64,000 nt of DNA from Thalassia testudinum (GCA_037157565.1 JAZHRO010000036.1:128162001-128226000), one strand, 5' to 3'; numbered from the stretch's first letter, positions 32,980 to 45,669 are shown. The notes: generated from the letters alone by a model not told the origin. Made by a program: numbers and translations.

Positions 32980-35755
32980 TGTTTACAGAGCAAGATTGAT
33001 GTTATAAATGCTCCATCATAGTATAGGTCGAAACCGCTTGAAAAAAACAAAATTTATAACTCGAATATCAGAAATGAAAGTCCGAGGTCAAACACAGGGA
33101 GCAATTGGAATTCACACACTAATCTCAAATAATAAGTAAATGAGAACAAGAAATAACTCAGAAATGATAATCAATAAAAAGAATGAGTTTAACATATGGT
33201 AAAAAGAATCTCAAAGCAAAAACAATGGTGATTTAGATCACCAATTATTCAATTTAAGCATATATGCATTGAGTTCAAATATTGCAACAGTGCCATCAAC
33301 CATTCAACTTAGGTACTTGAATAACCAGATAAAGCCTCAAATCAGATGTCGGGTCATTTAATCAGACGGCGTAACCAACAGCACTATTCTTCTTCTTCCT
33401 CTTCTCTTTTCTCCTTCTCTACTTCTGCTTTTCTCCTTTCTTTTTTGCAGACCTTCTTCCTTTCCTCTTTAGCCAAGGCCTTCTTCTTCTTCTCCTCTTC
33501 TTCAAACCTTCTCTATTTTTTCTGCCTATCTTCAACCTCTTCTCCTCTTTTTCTTTCTTCACTCACAGAGGGAGGCTCCCTCAGATTTGGCTAAGTGTCA
33601 CATAGGGCAAAACCCTGTAACCCACGCTCTCTTTCTTTCTCTCTTCCTCCTGGGTTCCACCTTCCCAGGGACACAGTTAGGATAGTCGGGTAAATAGGCA
33701 AACGTGCACCTGGGACCAGGCTCACTGGTGTGGGTGGTGAGCGAGGAGTGGGAGTGGCTTAGGCGGGTAATAGGGTGAATCAGACATGCGGGTTAGCTGT
33801 CGTGGGTGAGGGGTGTGTATGGGTGCGGAGGACCTCACCCTCGTGTTAGGAGGCGAAGAGCCTATAGGAAAAAATCAATATATGCGTTGTAGTGTGGTTG
33901 TCAGCACTCGATGTGGGACTATTCCACCGGGTTTCTTCTGTGTGTAGCTACGAGGGATGGCGCCTTCGATTGCGGTTGTAGGAGCCTTAGTGTCTTCAAT
34001 TAGCGGCCTAGGCATTCTCCTGAGAGTAAGCCGCACTGCCTGGAGCAAATGCCTGGGGCTTGTGGCAATGAGAAACCTTCTTCAAGCTCCTTGAAGGAGA
34101 GCTATTAATGGCGACGAGGGCAAATACCTGAAAACATAAACACGGCCTTGCGTCCCAATTAAACAGGCTCAAGAGCTTCGCCAAGGCACGATGAATGTAA
34201 TGGCGGTGGTCCTGTGGCAGATTAGGGTGTGTGGTGGTCGGTCAGAGTTGGGTACAACATGTGAAGTTGGGATTGGTCGTCGGGGTGTTTGGATGGGCAA
34301 TAGGGTGGAATAGGATAGGGGTTTTGTAGGGCGTGATGTGGAGAAGGTCGTAAGGTGGTTGGTGAGTTGATTGGTGTTTTGTGGAGGTGAGATGGACTCA
34401 CCAGAGGAGTGGTCAGAGACGGGGAAGACGAAGGTGAGAGTGTCGAGTTGCGGTTTGAAATGAGGATAGAAAGAGGGAAAACTAACCTACGATGCTAACT
34501 AAACCTAACTAGCTACTCTAATGGATGAAAGGGGGAAATCTGACGACGGTTTTGGCATGCAGGCGATGGAGAAGACGAACTCTCCGGTAGGGGAGGAACG
34601 GTGACGATGACGAGAAGGAGGCTCCTGCTGGTACGGCCAAGAGCGGACGAGAGAGAGGAAGGGAATCTGGCTACTGGTATTGTGGATGGACGACGAAGGA
34701 GGTCAGGAGGAGTCGTCGGAGCTTGCGGAGCTTTGTGACCAGAAGAGGAAGGAGGAATATGGGGATTTCACAGCCGAAATCAAGCTTGAGAAGTTTAGCC
34801 TGATTTGGGGGTCCTTTTATAGGTCTTTGGGGGAAGTTTTGAGCTTGGGAAGCAAGCTTCCCAAGCTAAGAAAGCTCTTTAGAGATAGGAATTTCAAGAT
34901 ACCCTAATCTCTCATGCATTCGCATGAGAGATTGGGAAAGTTTTGGGGCTTAGGAATTAGCTCAAAAGAAAGGGAATTCCTTGACGAACTTCCCTTTCAA
35001 ATATGAGAGGGATTCGTCAAGGAAACAAGGAGAACATGCCATTTTAAGGTCACCAGAGTTTGTAGGATTAGGATTCATGCTGGCAGGGACCTTTCTGTGA
35101 AGACAATGACCAAGCTGGGGGGCCATTTGTAAGATATTCAAAAGTTAAGGATCTGAATGAGATAAAAAAAAGTCTAACTGGACCAAAATGCAAACTTGGT
35201 CAAGATGATCTCAGATTAGGCCCAAATTTTGGTACAAACCTAATTTGGACCCAAGGAATCCAATGGTGAAGTTAGATTTAGGTTTTTACCTTGTTTGACT
35301 GGGTAATGTATGTCTATCTAAGACTCTATTTTGGGTCAAGACGGGTTCTGATGGTCAAATTGAAGGTACCAAACCCTAGAGAATATTTTTCTATGAATTT
35401 TAGAGGGTTTAGGTGAATTTTATCCTGACTAGAACCTCAGTTAATTAAGCGGGTCTATTTTTAGGGTTTCAGAAGTCATTTAATTCTCAAAGCACGTGAA
35501 AACCCTTTTCTGTCTGTTCTAACCCACTTGTTAGACTTTTAAGGCCATTTGACCCTTAACTAAACCCTTAGAAAACCTGTGGTTGTTCTGCATTCAAGAT
35601 ATGATGGTAAAATTACAGTTTTAACCATATTTTCTTATCTTTTTCTCAGAAAGGATTTGCAATGAATTATGGCCTTCTAATGGTTATGTAGGAGCATTTA
35701 ATGACTTAATCAGATCAAATTGAGCTAGTTATGGCTCATGATGGTGTTCCCATCA
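32980..35755 (-). mobile_element. Solo LTR inserted between RT and RNase H of element C
   Basis: 2776 bp starting TGTTTACAG and ending TTCCCATCA, the same termini as the LTRs of element C. The flanks are GACAG (32975-32979) and GATAG (35756-35760), a 5-bp duplication with one transition. Dropping the unit restores the reading EKELMTIVFGLEKF, proving both edges. Internal signals match C: a GAGGTCAAACACAGGGAG block near 33084-33102, the TATA box at 34813-34823 (minus), and the shared right part 35190-35755. It is a relative, not a copy, of C's LTRs. Confidence 0.94.
34813..34823 (-). promoter_or_regulatory. TATA box of solo LTR 32980-35755
   Basis: CCTATAAAAGG on the minus strand, at the same relative place as in the other LTRs of this family. 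Confidence 0.68.
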
Positions 35756-37245
35756 GATAGTCATTAGCTCTTTCTCTATAATTGTGTAGTTACGCTGAGC
35801 CTCGTCTAATGTCTTGCTGGCGTAATATATGAGCACGGGTTTCCTGTAGATTTTTTGCCTTAACACCACTCCTACTACGTAGTCAGACGCATCACACATG
35901 ATCTCAAAGGGTTGAGACCAGTTAGGGGATTGTAGGATTGATGCTTGGGTGACTCGGTCACACAAGACTTCAAATATGTGAATGCACTCACTTGCCATCT
36001 CGAAAGGCTTGTCCTTTGAGAGGAGGTTCATCAAGGGGTACACTATCTTGGAAAATTAAATATAAATTATCGATAAAAACTCACGTCCCCCAAGAATGAT
36101 ATGATATCTTTGACAGAGTTAGGTATAGGAAGTTTGGAAATCAAATTCACCTTGGCTCAGTCAACTCGAATACCTCTTTCGGAAACAAGATGTCCTAGGA
36201 CGATGCCTTTTAGAACCATAAAGTGGCTCTTTTCCCAGGAGAGCACTAGGTTCACATCAATGCATCTTTTGAGGATCTGGACCAGATGTAGGAGGCACTC
36301 ATCAAAAGATTCACCAAATATTGAGAAGTCATCCATGAATACTTCAAGGTATTTACCTACCATGTCAGAGAATATGGCTAGCATGCACCACTGAAAGGTG
36401 GTAGGTGCATTGCATAGCCCAAAAAGCATCCTACGGAACGCATACGTATCGTAGGGGTAGGTAAAGGTGGTCTTTTCTTGCTGCTCTGGATGAATTGCCA
36501 CCTAATTATACTCGAAGTAACCATCCAAGAAATAGAAGAATCGATTTCCCGCTAATTTCTCGAGAATCTAATCAATAATTGGCAATGGGAAATGATCTTT
36601 CTTCGTGGAGGCATTCAGACTTCGGTAATCAATGCATACTCTCCACGAACTTGCAATGCGGGTCGGGATGGTCTCTCTAGATTTAGTCATGCTAACGGTG
36701 AGCCCTGCCTTCTTAAGTAAAACTTAGATCGGGCTCACCCAGCAGCTATCAGAGATCGGGTGGATGATCCTGGCATCTAACCACTTGATGATCTCCTTTT
36801 TCACCGCCTCCTGTAGATTTGGATTGAGTCTTCTCTGCATCTCTTGGGACGGTCGTGATCCCTCTTTTGTGTAGATATGGTGTGTGCAATAGGAGGGACA
36901 GATACCAGTTAGATCATCGAGAGTCCATCCAATGGCTTTCCGTTGAAATTGGAGGACAGAAATTAGCTTTGTTTCCTGATCAAATGTGAGCTGGGAATTG
37001 ATGATCAAAGGAAATGTTTGATTAGAACCCAAGAAGACATATTTCAGATAATCAGGAAGAGGTTTCAACTCCATAACTAGGTTATCACCAGCGGAGGGAG
37101 GTTCGGGATGGGCCTCAGAAGATAAGGTGGAAGTTGTGGGTGAATCTGGATCAGCTCTAGTCTCCTCTATTTGTGGGGCATGATCTACTTGGGATTGAGG
37201 ATCAAGGGTAATCAGGTTTTCATCTAGAAGTGGGTCCTCAATCAC
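35756..37245 (-). pseudogene. Element C reverse transcriptase and first half of RNase H
   Basis: 36724-37245 is the linker (LKPLPDYLKYVFLGSNQTFPLI) and RT start (IIKWLDARIIHPISDSCWVSPI). The middle (36500-36720) is decayed but shows WRVCIDYR-like and HFPLPIIDQI-like blocks. 36157-36501 has TTFTYPYDTYAFRRMLFGLC and the catalytic FMDDFSIFGESFDECL, then GIVLGHLVSERGI and a TGA at 36157. 35753-36043 begins RNase H: PFEIMCDASDYVVGVVL and YYASKTLDEAQRNYTIIEKE. It is interrupted after ELMTI by the solo LTR. All catalytic acids that I can place are present, but at least two stops and two frame shifts kill the gene. Confidence 0.92.
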
Positions 37246-37760
37246 AGAACCAATGTCGCAAACTTACTCAATTGCCCCACAGTTAATTCCTTTCTGGGCC
37301 TTGAATATATCAATCTTCAATGTTTTGTTCCTGAATTTTAATTCAATCTAGCTCTCTTCTCAGTTTATATTTGCCCTAGCTGTGGCTAGGAATGGTCTTC
37401 CTAAAATGATCGGTGTATTCTTCAGATTCTCAGGAGTATCCATATCTAATATAATAAAGTCCACTAGGAAGTAAAAATCGTGAATCTAAACCAGAACATC
37501 CTCAAGAATTACCCTAGGTGACTTGATTGATCGGTCTGCTAACTGCAAAGTCACCTCTGTTGGTTTGAGCTCAGTTTCCTCAAAATGGTCTCGTAGGGAT
37601 GTAGGTATCAAGTTTATGGAGGCTCCTAGATCCAACAATGCTTGGTCAAACTCTAGATCACCGATTTTGCAGGAGATCAAAGGGGTGCCAGGATCTTTTG
37701 CTTTTTGTGTGGCTTGCTCAAAGTGATCGAGCTGACTTGCAAAGACAATATGATCAGACT
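37246..37760 (-). pseudogene. Element C aspartic protease
   Basis: The open part 37486-37680 reads MISCKIGDLEFDQALLDLGA and continues SINLIPTSL, with active-site DLGAS, then VTLQLADRSIKSPRVILEDV. After a stop the reading continues DFYFLVDFIILDMDTPENLK, then NTPIILGRPFLATARANIN and another stop. It is the same protein as in element D (50405-50980 and 49685-50335). It would cut Gag-Pol. Confidence 0.9.
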
Positions 37761-39877
37761 CCCATCTTTGGTTTGCGACTTACGCTTAGGTGTACACAAA
37801 TCCTTCAGAAATCTTGCGTATGCCGATACCTAGCGAATCTCACCCATCAAGGGGATGCTTATTTGGACTTGCTCAAAGAGCTTGACCAGATCTTCCTTAA
37901 GTGCCATGGATTTGGGTTTCCTCTTTCCTTTGGACAAAGCCTCACGAAATGGAACCTGTATAGGTTCCTCTAAGATTGGTTCAGGTTCTGGATATGGGAT
38001 AGGTGTGTCCTGGATAACCACCTAGGGTTAGGCTCTGAACTACCAGGCTGAGAGTGGCTTGGATAAGGTGGATCCTGAGTTGTCTTGCCACTATGGGTGG
38101 CAACAGAATCTAGACATGCCTGGTTTTGGTTTGGAGTTGGCAGAAGTGGTGGTTGCTGCTGATATCCTGAGTATGATGTTGAAGCTTTCATCCAGTCGGG
38201 TGATGAAGCAGAAGGGGCTTGGTAAACAAAGTGAGCTTGGCCTTGAGTCGAGTTCATAACGCACCTCTAGTTCGACATGTTATTCGGATTCAGCAGAGGT
38301 TGTGAAGTGCACCAGGCTGGCGAGAATTTGGCATTTCTGCAAGCTGATTGCAGACTCTATGATCTCATCCTTGTGTTGTTTCTTCATAGCCGCATTCATC
38401 TTTTGAATGTAACTAGGGTTTGAAGGATTAGAGACATTTGATCTTCCCGTGTCGACCCAAATTGGTAAGTCGGATTGGGCCTAGGCTAAATAGGCCGATA
38501 TGGGCATGGGGCTTGTGGTCGGGGATGGAATTGAGATTTCGAATTTCGATTATTCCCTGACCATGCAAAGGTAGGATGATTACGCCATCCAGTATTGTAA
38601 GTGTTTGAGAATGGATCATTATGTATGGCGTTGAGGTCCTCGCAGGTCTGAGGAACCCCAGAGAAGTTAGAATACGAGGGTTCGGAGTTCCCGCAACTAG
38701 GGTAGGTTGGTCCGGAGTTTACTCTGAAACCAGGATCAGACTGGGGTGAATATTGGTCCATCCCTTGGGAAGAGTGGTGATAGTTGTTATGCATAGCCTC
38801 CTTACAAGAGGGCGGTTGCGCAAATGGGTTTAGCTGTGTTGTGGTGGCTCTCTGCAGGTGTCGAGTCAATTCGTCCACCTTCTTCTCAATAATCGAGACC
38901 TTGTCCAGGTGACTGGCCATTAGTTCCAAATCAATGGATGCGGACAGGCCTCGGGTTTCATGCGCCCCCCGGGTGTTCGTCAATGCATGGCCAGTCGTCC
39001 GGTCGAACATGCTCATGGATTCATTATTGATGGAGTTCTCACACATATCCTCAAGAATCTCCCACATGGTGTCGTCATGTTGACCCATGATGTTGCCACC
39101 ACAGGGTGCATTGACGAATAATCTGATATTTTCACAGAGTCCTTGGTAAAAAGACTGGACTTGTTCCCATTTAGGAACTCTGTGATGGGGGCATTTCCGC
39201 ATGAGATTCAGAAAGCGATCCCATGCCTCATGAAGTGGTTCTCCCACATTCTGAGTAAAGTACTTTATCTGGTGCCTCAAAGCATTTTTTCTACCAACCG
39301 GAAAAAACTTCTTCAGAAATTTGGATTGAAGTTCAGCCCATGTGTTGATCGGACGAGTTAGGGCTTGATACCAGTGGGCAGCCATGTCCATGAGGGAGAA
39401 GAAGAACATCTTTATGAGCAGGATATCTCGATTCTAAGTAGCTGTCCCAAAGGTCTAGGTCAGATGCTTGAGTTGTTTGATATGCTGGAAGGGATCCTCG
39501 GAGTTCAGCCTATGAAATTTAGGGATAGCACGAATCATGTTGGGCTTGAGTTTAGTATCGGGCCCTCCAACCAGGATTTGTACCCTGGGCTCGATCGCTA
39601 CCGCAGCGGGATTGTAATGATCTCGCATCATAGGACGCTGTGATGGATTCATGAATGCTTGGAAAAGATTGTTGAGGTGCTGAAGCTGATTTTTGAGATT
39701 GGGTTCTTCTTCTTAGTGTTCCATGGCTATGGATGGAGACCTAGGCTCAGATGAATTGGAAGAGATATCAATCTGGTCGGGAGGTAGCACAAACAACTGA
39801 GTCAAGGCTTGGCCTCGATGGGAGTGAACTGCTAATGGAGGTCTCAAGGGTGGTCTTAAGGACCTACTCCCGAACAT
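37761..39877 (-). pseudogene. Element C gag
   Basis: The start is taken at 39877 (MFGSRSLRPPLRP) by analogy with MLGRRSL in A and D; the frame is open upstream to 40066, but that part is not conserved. Conserved helices: PKFHRLNSEDPFQHIKQLKH, DMAAHWYQALTRPINTWAEL, FLKKFFPVGRKNALRHQI, and MRKCPHHRVPKWEQVQSFY. The tail block NDPFSNTYNTGWRNHPTFAW is at 38540-38635. From 40066 to 38257 it is a single frame with stops only: TAA near 39713, TAG at 39455-39457 and TAG near 38486. Each looks like a C-to-T change of a glutamine codon. A low-complexity Q/P/S linker follows before protease. Confidence 0.92.
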
Positions 39878-40875
39878 GCACTTGTGAGCCAGATGAAGGA
39901 CAGAAGGTATAATAGACCCAATCGAGGCACCCAAAAATCTTTGGATGACTAAGGAGGTTCGAGGCGGATGATACCTCTTAAGCAAAAAATCACTCAACGG
40001 AGAAATACCTGGGCAGCCAGGAAGGGAGAGTCCTGTAAAGACCCCTACACTGTAGAGCGTCCTCATGGGTTATAGGGTTTCCTCCACCCGACCTTCCTTG
40101 TCACTGAGAATCCAAGTAGACCGGAATGAATAACTTGACCTCTTAAGTCTTCCAAATTTTAAACCTGAATTAAGGTGCTTAGAATTTCACTTGAACTTTA
40201 GATTTGATTTGTGCTTGGTGACCTAATTTGAAGGTTGGTTGACCCACAGGGTAGATCAACTTCACCTAACCTACCCTAAGGTTGAGGATGAGTTGGGTAA
40301 TGAGCCCAAAATCGCCCTAAATGATTTGTAAACAGGTTATTAAGTCCCAAGTTTTATGATTCAAGTGGATGATTAGAGCTTAATTTTAGGGTTCTCTTGA
40401 TTAGTTCAATTCAAGCAAGGGTTTGGGTGACACAAATGCGGGAAAATCAATTCTTGTTATTTCAGGCAGGTTTGTTTTCTCAACCCTAAGATGGAAGCCC
40501 TAATTTGGCTCTTTGATCCAATTAGTTCTTTCCAAATTGGGTACCTTGGGCTCAATCAAGAAGGTGAAGAGCCCTATATACCTTAATTTCATAATAGGTG
40601 CAAAAATCCGAATGAGGATGTCTAAAATGAATCAAATCAGGCAGCTCAAGTGATTAAGTCTAATAATAAATGTGAGTTGATCCTAATTGATTTCTCTCTT
40701 TAATTCTTTCTAGAAATAGGGGCTTAAGAAGAAGGAAATGAGATTGCCTGCTCATGGAGTGACTGTCGTGCGATTGATCTTCTTAAATGTATCTCGCACA
40801 ACCACAAGAAAATAGATAGAACAAGTTAATATCAGATCCGAAATTGTAATCAGTGAAGTCAAATTGCGCGTTGCT
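39878..40875 (-). other. Element C leader
   Basis: About 1 kb untranslated between primer site and gag. No gene was seen. The open frame above the chosen gag start (39878-40066) is not shared with A or D. Confidence 0.6.
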
Positions 40876-40892
40876 CCTCTGCAACGGTGCCA
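40876..40892 (-). promoter_or_regulatory. Primer-binding site of element C (tRNA-Asp type, mutated)
   Basis: The minus strand reads TGGCACCGTTGCAGAGG. It matches the tRNA-Asp complement for the first twelve bases except one CG-to-CA change, and is worse after that. It is three bases from the LTR edge at 40896. Confidence 0.82.
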
Positions 40893-40895
40893 AAA

Positions 40896-42377
40896 TGTTA
40901 ACGGGCTATCGAGGGGTTTTAAGGAGTAATCGTTGTAACAAAGCCTCAATAGCTCGAAAATAATTAAATTTATAACTCATATTCTAAAATGGAGTCCGAG
41001 GTTGATCACAGGGAGTAATTAATGGCAATTCAATCTCACTAATCACAATTTAATCTGAAATATAAGTAATTATGACTAAAGCTTCATTTAGAACTACTCA
41101 AAATGATATATATATGAAATCCAGTAGTAAAGTGCAAAAAGAATGGGTTAAAATAGTGATTTGAATCACAAAATTAACCCCAATATTTAAGCTCAAATAA
41201 TGCACAGTATCTTTCAATCAAATATGCCACACGAACCAGTTAAATATCCCAACAGTATGTAGCACTAAGGCACCAACAAAAGTCAGACGAAGGCACAAGG
41301 CATCAGACGCCTTAAGTTGCTTAAGGGCATAGCTCCAACAGAAGAAGCAAAGGCCCCTCAGAGATTGACTAAGTGTAGAGGTGCGAAGGGCAAAACCCCC
41401 CTCTCTTTCTCCTTTCTCTCAGAGACCCGACTTAATCGGGTAATCGGCCAGGTATTCGGGCATGTACAGGGACTAGGCTTGCGGGCGTGGTCACAAGCGA
41501 GGAGTGTGCAGAGGCGAGTAAGCAGATGAGTGGATATGCAGGCTCGACCCTCGTGTCTTGGGCAAAGAACGAGGGTCACAAAATCCCTTTATCTCGCGCG
41601 AGTGGCTTCAAATTCCACGATGTGGACTATCTGTCCCATAGTTCTCCTTGCATAGCAGCGACTAATGAAGCTCTGATTGCGGTCGAAGATGTGGCTACGG
41701 TCTTCAATTGATTGCCTGGAAGGAGTCTTGGGCATCAGCCGCAACACTTGGGAGTCGAGTTTGGAAGGATTGTGGCCAGAGGACTACAGTTGACGTCGGA
41801 GAAGTCGAGGGTAGCGGCGAAGATCCAGTGAAGGCCTGAAACCAAGAACCAGCCTTACGGCCTCGTCAAAATAGCTTAGAAGCTTCGCCATGAAGCGGCG
41901 AGTGCAGTGGTGGCAGTCGTGTGGCGTGTGAGTGGGTATGGAGGTCTGTCGACCTCGGAGAAGGAGTGTGCAGGTGAGGGAGTTCGGTAGGGCAAATGAG
42001 CCTACGAACCCTCAAATTAGGAGAGGGCTTTTGACGATGGTGGCGCAACGAAGCTCGTGGAGGTGGCGGCGAGGTGTTTGATGGTCTATAGTGGGCGGGA
42101 GGCTACGCCGGAGCAGAGAACGAAGGTGGTGTTGAGGGTGGTACAGTGGTCGTGAGTGAGTTGTGAGTGTGGGGAAAGGAAGTAGAGGGAGAGAGGAAGG
42201 GAGAGAGAGGCTTAGAGGGGAAGGTGGTCGGCGTTTGCGAGCCGAAGCCAAAGAAGATGAAGTTGACGGTGAGTTGGAGTGGTGACGACGAGGAGGAAGG
42301 AAACCCCTACTGTGGCTGGCGAGGAGTGAAGTTGAGAGGGGAAGGTAGAGGGCCATCTAATTTGATTGTTGGATGAC
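40896..42377 (-). repeat. 5' LTR of element C, left piece
   Basis: Starts TGTTAACGGGCTATCGAGG beside the primer site and is interrupted at 42377 by solo LTR E. Together with 55751-56826 it makes 2558 bp. The 42373-42377 bases (ATGAC) are the left target duplication of E. Frames inside (41317-41711, 41866-42376) are LTR composition, not genes. Confidence 0.93.
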
Positions 42378-43028
42378 TGTTGAAACGATGAAATACTACA
42401 CTATCGGATTCGATTTTGAAAACCTATCATTGTAGTTTGAATAGCGAAGAACTCAGGTTCAATAAATAAAATTTATACCAGAATAAAAATCCTGGGTCGA
42501 ACTCAGGGAGGCTACGTCAATCCAAATTCACAATTTTTTTTTGTGTGTTTTTATTAAAAGGCAAAGTAATTACAATGAAATGAAGCTCTATAAACAATCA
42601 GAGAAAGAGAGAGAGAGAGAGAGAAAACATCCACTTGATATTTCAAAATGTTTATACAACTAAGTAAGCGAGAAATTACACTAGAAAGCAGGAAAACTAT
42701 TACAACTAGAAAGCAGGAAAATTCTACTCTAGAAAGCAGAAAAAAGGAATGGGATAGAGAAGTTATCCTCCTCGACGATCGCTTAGAGGATGAGTCGGAT
42801 GAGATAACGCCTAGAAGAAGAAGAATGGAGTAGGAAGAAGGAGGTCGAGGCAGGAAGAATGGGAACGAGGCAGCATGTCGTCGTCATCGTGGGATTCGCT
42901 TTCGAAATGGGGTTGAAAAATTGACTTTATCTCTTGAGGAGCATCCTGGGTGTGGGACAAGCTTCTCTTGAGCTTTGGAGAGGGAGAGAAGAGAAGGAAG
43001 GGATGAGAAATTCATATGGAGGGGGTCT

Positions 43029-43038
43029 CCTTTTATAG
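43029..43038 (-). promoter_or_regulatory. TATA box of solo LTR E
   Basis: ACTATAAAAG on the minus strand, matching the D LTRs at 44618-44627 and 54597-54606. Confidence 0.65.
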
Positions 43039-43093
43039 TTGCAAGGAGTGAGGGCATTTTGGTCATTACATTTTGAAAAACATTAATTCATGA

Positions 43094-43125
43094 CCTTTAG
43101 TGACGGATAAATCCATCACTAAAGG
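43094..43125. repeat. 15-bp inverted repeat next to the LTR E promoter
   Basis: CCTTTAGTGACGGAT, AA, ATCCATCACTAAAGG: 15-base arms with one mismatch and a 2-base loop. Decayed versions lie at the same place in D (44683-44715 and 54661-54695). TTTAGTGACGG stems are also known from subterminal regions of plant CACTA transposons, so the motif may have come from one. Confidence 0.8.
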
Positions 43126-43376
43126 CCTGAACGTGGCCTTCGTGGGCGGTGCTCACGTGCCCACTCACCAACCGCGCCTCACTCAGCCACCCACGTTCTT
43201 CAAATCACGATCGGACGGCTTAGGTCTCTCCTCACCATGCCTCAACTGCGCGCGCCTTGCGCATGTGATCCCGCGTCAAGCGGGGGCGTCAGATAGCGCG
43301 TGGGCGCTATCGGTCGTGTGGCACCGTTGGATCTCGATCACGCGGCTGATCGCGCCTACACGCCCACTCTAAATTA

Positions 43377-43448
43377 AGGCCTGCGAGGGCTCGAACCCGT
43401 GCCTCCTCTTCTCGATAGGGCCTTCGACCGCTGCTCTACAGCGGCTAA
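43377..43448 (-). other. tRNA-like block in LTR E (box A and box B like)
   Basis: The minus strand has GTAGAGCAGCGG (43428-43439, box A-like) and GGGTTCGAGCC (43388-43398, box B-like) about 30 bases apart, ending CTCGCAG. Spacing and arms resemble a tRNA gene or a tRNA-derived SINE head. I do not call it a working tRNA, because the acceptor stem and anticodon are not clear. The D LTRs have a similar block with a different sequence at the same LTR position. Confidence 0.5.
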
Positions 43449-44617
43449 GATGTCGCGTTTACACTTCAAGCGCGCGTGCCTTGCAGCCGTTGGATGCGCA
43501 TCCAACGGTGGAGACGCGTCACTCAGATGAAGAGGGAAGGCTGCAGTGGGTGCATGCGGCCGGTTGGGCAACTGAGATGGTGCCACGTGGTGCCATCTTG
43601 GTCGTCCATCTTCTGAGTGATGTAGATGGTGGCACGAGTATAGGATTGGATCGATTTTTGCGGTGTTAGACTGTGATCGTCGATCCAAACCATCCGTGCG
43701 GTTGGATTTTTCGTTTGAAGTGCGAATTAACACCATCTTGGCCCTTGACCTTCTAGGGTTCCTTGGTCTCTATCTGATGCTACGGATATCCAATTAGGAC
43801 GATCTTGGAGTCGTTGAACTCCAATCGTCGCCCTGATCAGATTCGTATGGTTGGATCTTCGATTTGAGGCTCTAATAAAAAGTCATCCTATCCCTGACCA
43901 TAAAAAGGAGACAATTACTATACAATTTATACAACTTAATCTAAATGCATGGTTATGCATGTTATGCACTATTGTTGAACGCTACGAGTTGCTACGCTAA
44001 TGTGTTTGGTTTTGAAAAACCCGTCGTAGTTTGAAAGTGAAGAACTCGTGTTCAACAAATAAAATTTATACCGAAATAGAAATCCCAGGTCGAACTCAAG
44101 GAGGCTACGTCGATCTATATTCGCAATTATATTTTTTTTAGAAATTTTCTTGAAAAGTGAACCAATGTAATTACAATGAAGCCATAATAACAATCAGACT
44201 AAACTAGAGAAAGAAAACATGCATTCAATAATGCAAAGTGTTTATATAATAAAACCAAAGAAGAATTACACTAGAAAGCGGGAAATCAGCTACACTAGAA
44301 AGTAGGAAAATTCTACACTAGAAAGCTGTAAAGAAGAATGGGAGAGAGAAGTTCTTCTCCTCAACGATCGCTTGGAGGACAAGCTGGACGAGACGCCACC
44401 TGGATGAAGGAGTACAGAGCAGGAAGAAGGAGGTCGAGGTAGGAGGAATGAGAATGGAGCAACACGTTGTCGTCGTTGCAGGATCCTCTTCCGAAATGAG
44501 AGCGAAAATTTGACTTTATCTCACGAGGAGCATCCTGGGTGTGGGACAAGCTTCTCTTGAGCTTTGGAAAGGGAGAGAAGAGAAGGAAGGGATGAGAATT
44601 TCATGTGGAGGGGGTCT

Positions 44618-44627
44618 CCTTTTATAG
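44618..44627 (-). promoter_or_regulatory. TATA box of element D 3' LTR
   Basis: ACTATAAAAG on the minus strand, preceding GGAGACCCCC. Confidence 0.65.
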
Positions 44628-44940
44628 TTGCAAGAAGTGAGGGCAATTTAGTCATTTTAATTTGAAAAACATTAAATCAGGGGTCTTTAGTGAAGGATAA
44701 ACCATCGCTAAAGCCCCATCGTGGGCGTAATGGGGTGCCGTCTGCGTGGCCGCTCGATTGCTCGCGCGTAACGTGTGCTCCACAATCTGCGACGATCGGA
44801 CGACTTATCTCGTGCCTCCACCCGCTCCTCAGCACGCGTCTGCCCGCATCTGATCTCACGTGAGGCGTGGGCGTGCAATAGCGCGTGGGCGCTATCGAGC
44901 ATTCGCATGTGCCCGCTCACCTGCGCCCCCTCGCCTCCGC

Positions 44941-45000
44941 ATGCGGAATCGAACCCGCACCTGAAGGCGACCGAGCGCCTTATCCACTGCGCTGCACGTG
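44941..45000 (-). other. tRNA-like block in D 3' LTR
   Basis: The minus strand reads GCAGCGCAGTGGATAAGG (box A-like, 44979-44996) and GGGTTCGATTCC (box B-like, 44946-44957), about 30 bases apart. It looks like an Arg-type tRNA body. The other D LTR has a damaged version at 54922-54982. It could be a SINE relic or a captured tRNA fragment. Confidence 0.55.
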
Positions 45001-45669
45001 TGGATGGGCGAGCGGTTGTTCTTCTAAGCATGCAATCAGGATCGTGGATCAAGATCCAACGGTCAAGGAGGCTTCTTCAGGTGCGGCTTAGAGGATGGGC
45101 ATGCCGGTTGAGCACAATCTCAGCCGTTGTATCTTGATCCAATGGCGGAGATTCGTGGGAGCTAGCATCTTCAGAAGTTAAGGGTGGTTGGTTGGGCAGT
45201 TGAGATGGTGCCATCTTGGCCGTCCATCTTCTGGATGATGTAGATGGTGCCACGGTTGTCGGATTGAGTCGATTTTCATGCTGTTAGGCTGCGATCATCA
45301 ATCTGAATCCATCTGTGCGGTCTTATTTGTCATTTGAAGTGTAGATTCACACCATCTTGGACCTTGATCTTCTAGGATTCCCCGATCTCTATCTGATGCT
45401 ACAGATGTCTGATTAGGGCGATCTTGGAGTCATTGAACTTCAATCGTCGCCCTAATCACATCTATACAGTTGGATCTTAGATCCGAGGCCCCGATAAAAA
45501 GTTTTCCTTGTCCATGAACATAAAAGGAGACAATTAACCTCCATTTTATTCAAACTAATCTAAATGCAAGATGATGCATGTTACTCAATATTTATAGTAT
45601 GCAATGCAATCCTATGCTTAAGAACATGCATAAATAGACATCTTAAGTAGTGTAAACATGTTTACATCA

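Larger units (their letters stand above)
42378..43972 (-). mobile_element. Solo LTR E (D family), left piece
   Basis: Starts TGTTGAAACG and continues at 55668-55745 after the nested element D, 1673 bp in all against 1697 and 1689 for the LTRs of D. Its target duplication is ATGAC (42373-42377) and ACGAC (55746-55750), one transition apart. It has no coding region. A GA run (42601-42626), a GGTCGAACTCAGGGAG block (42496-42511), a minus-strand TATA box (43029-43038), a stem at 43094-43125 and a tRNA-like block (43377-43448) lie inside. Confidence 0.93.
43973..45669 (-). repeat. 3' LTR of element D
   Basis: 1697 bp from TGTTGAACGC to TTTACATCA. It aligns over its whole length with 53974-55662. 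In the first 200 bases I count roughly ten differences by eye. Confidence 0.95.

Noticed and set aside
43377..45000. Functional tRNA genes in the D/E LTRs
   Set aside because: Box A and box B are visible but no complete acceptor stem or convincing anticodon loop; kept only as tRNA-like blocks.
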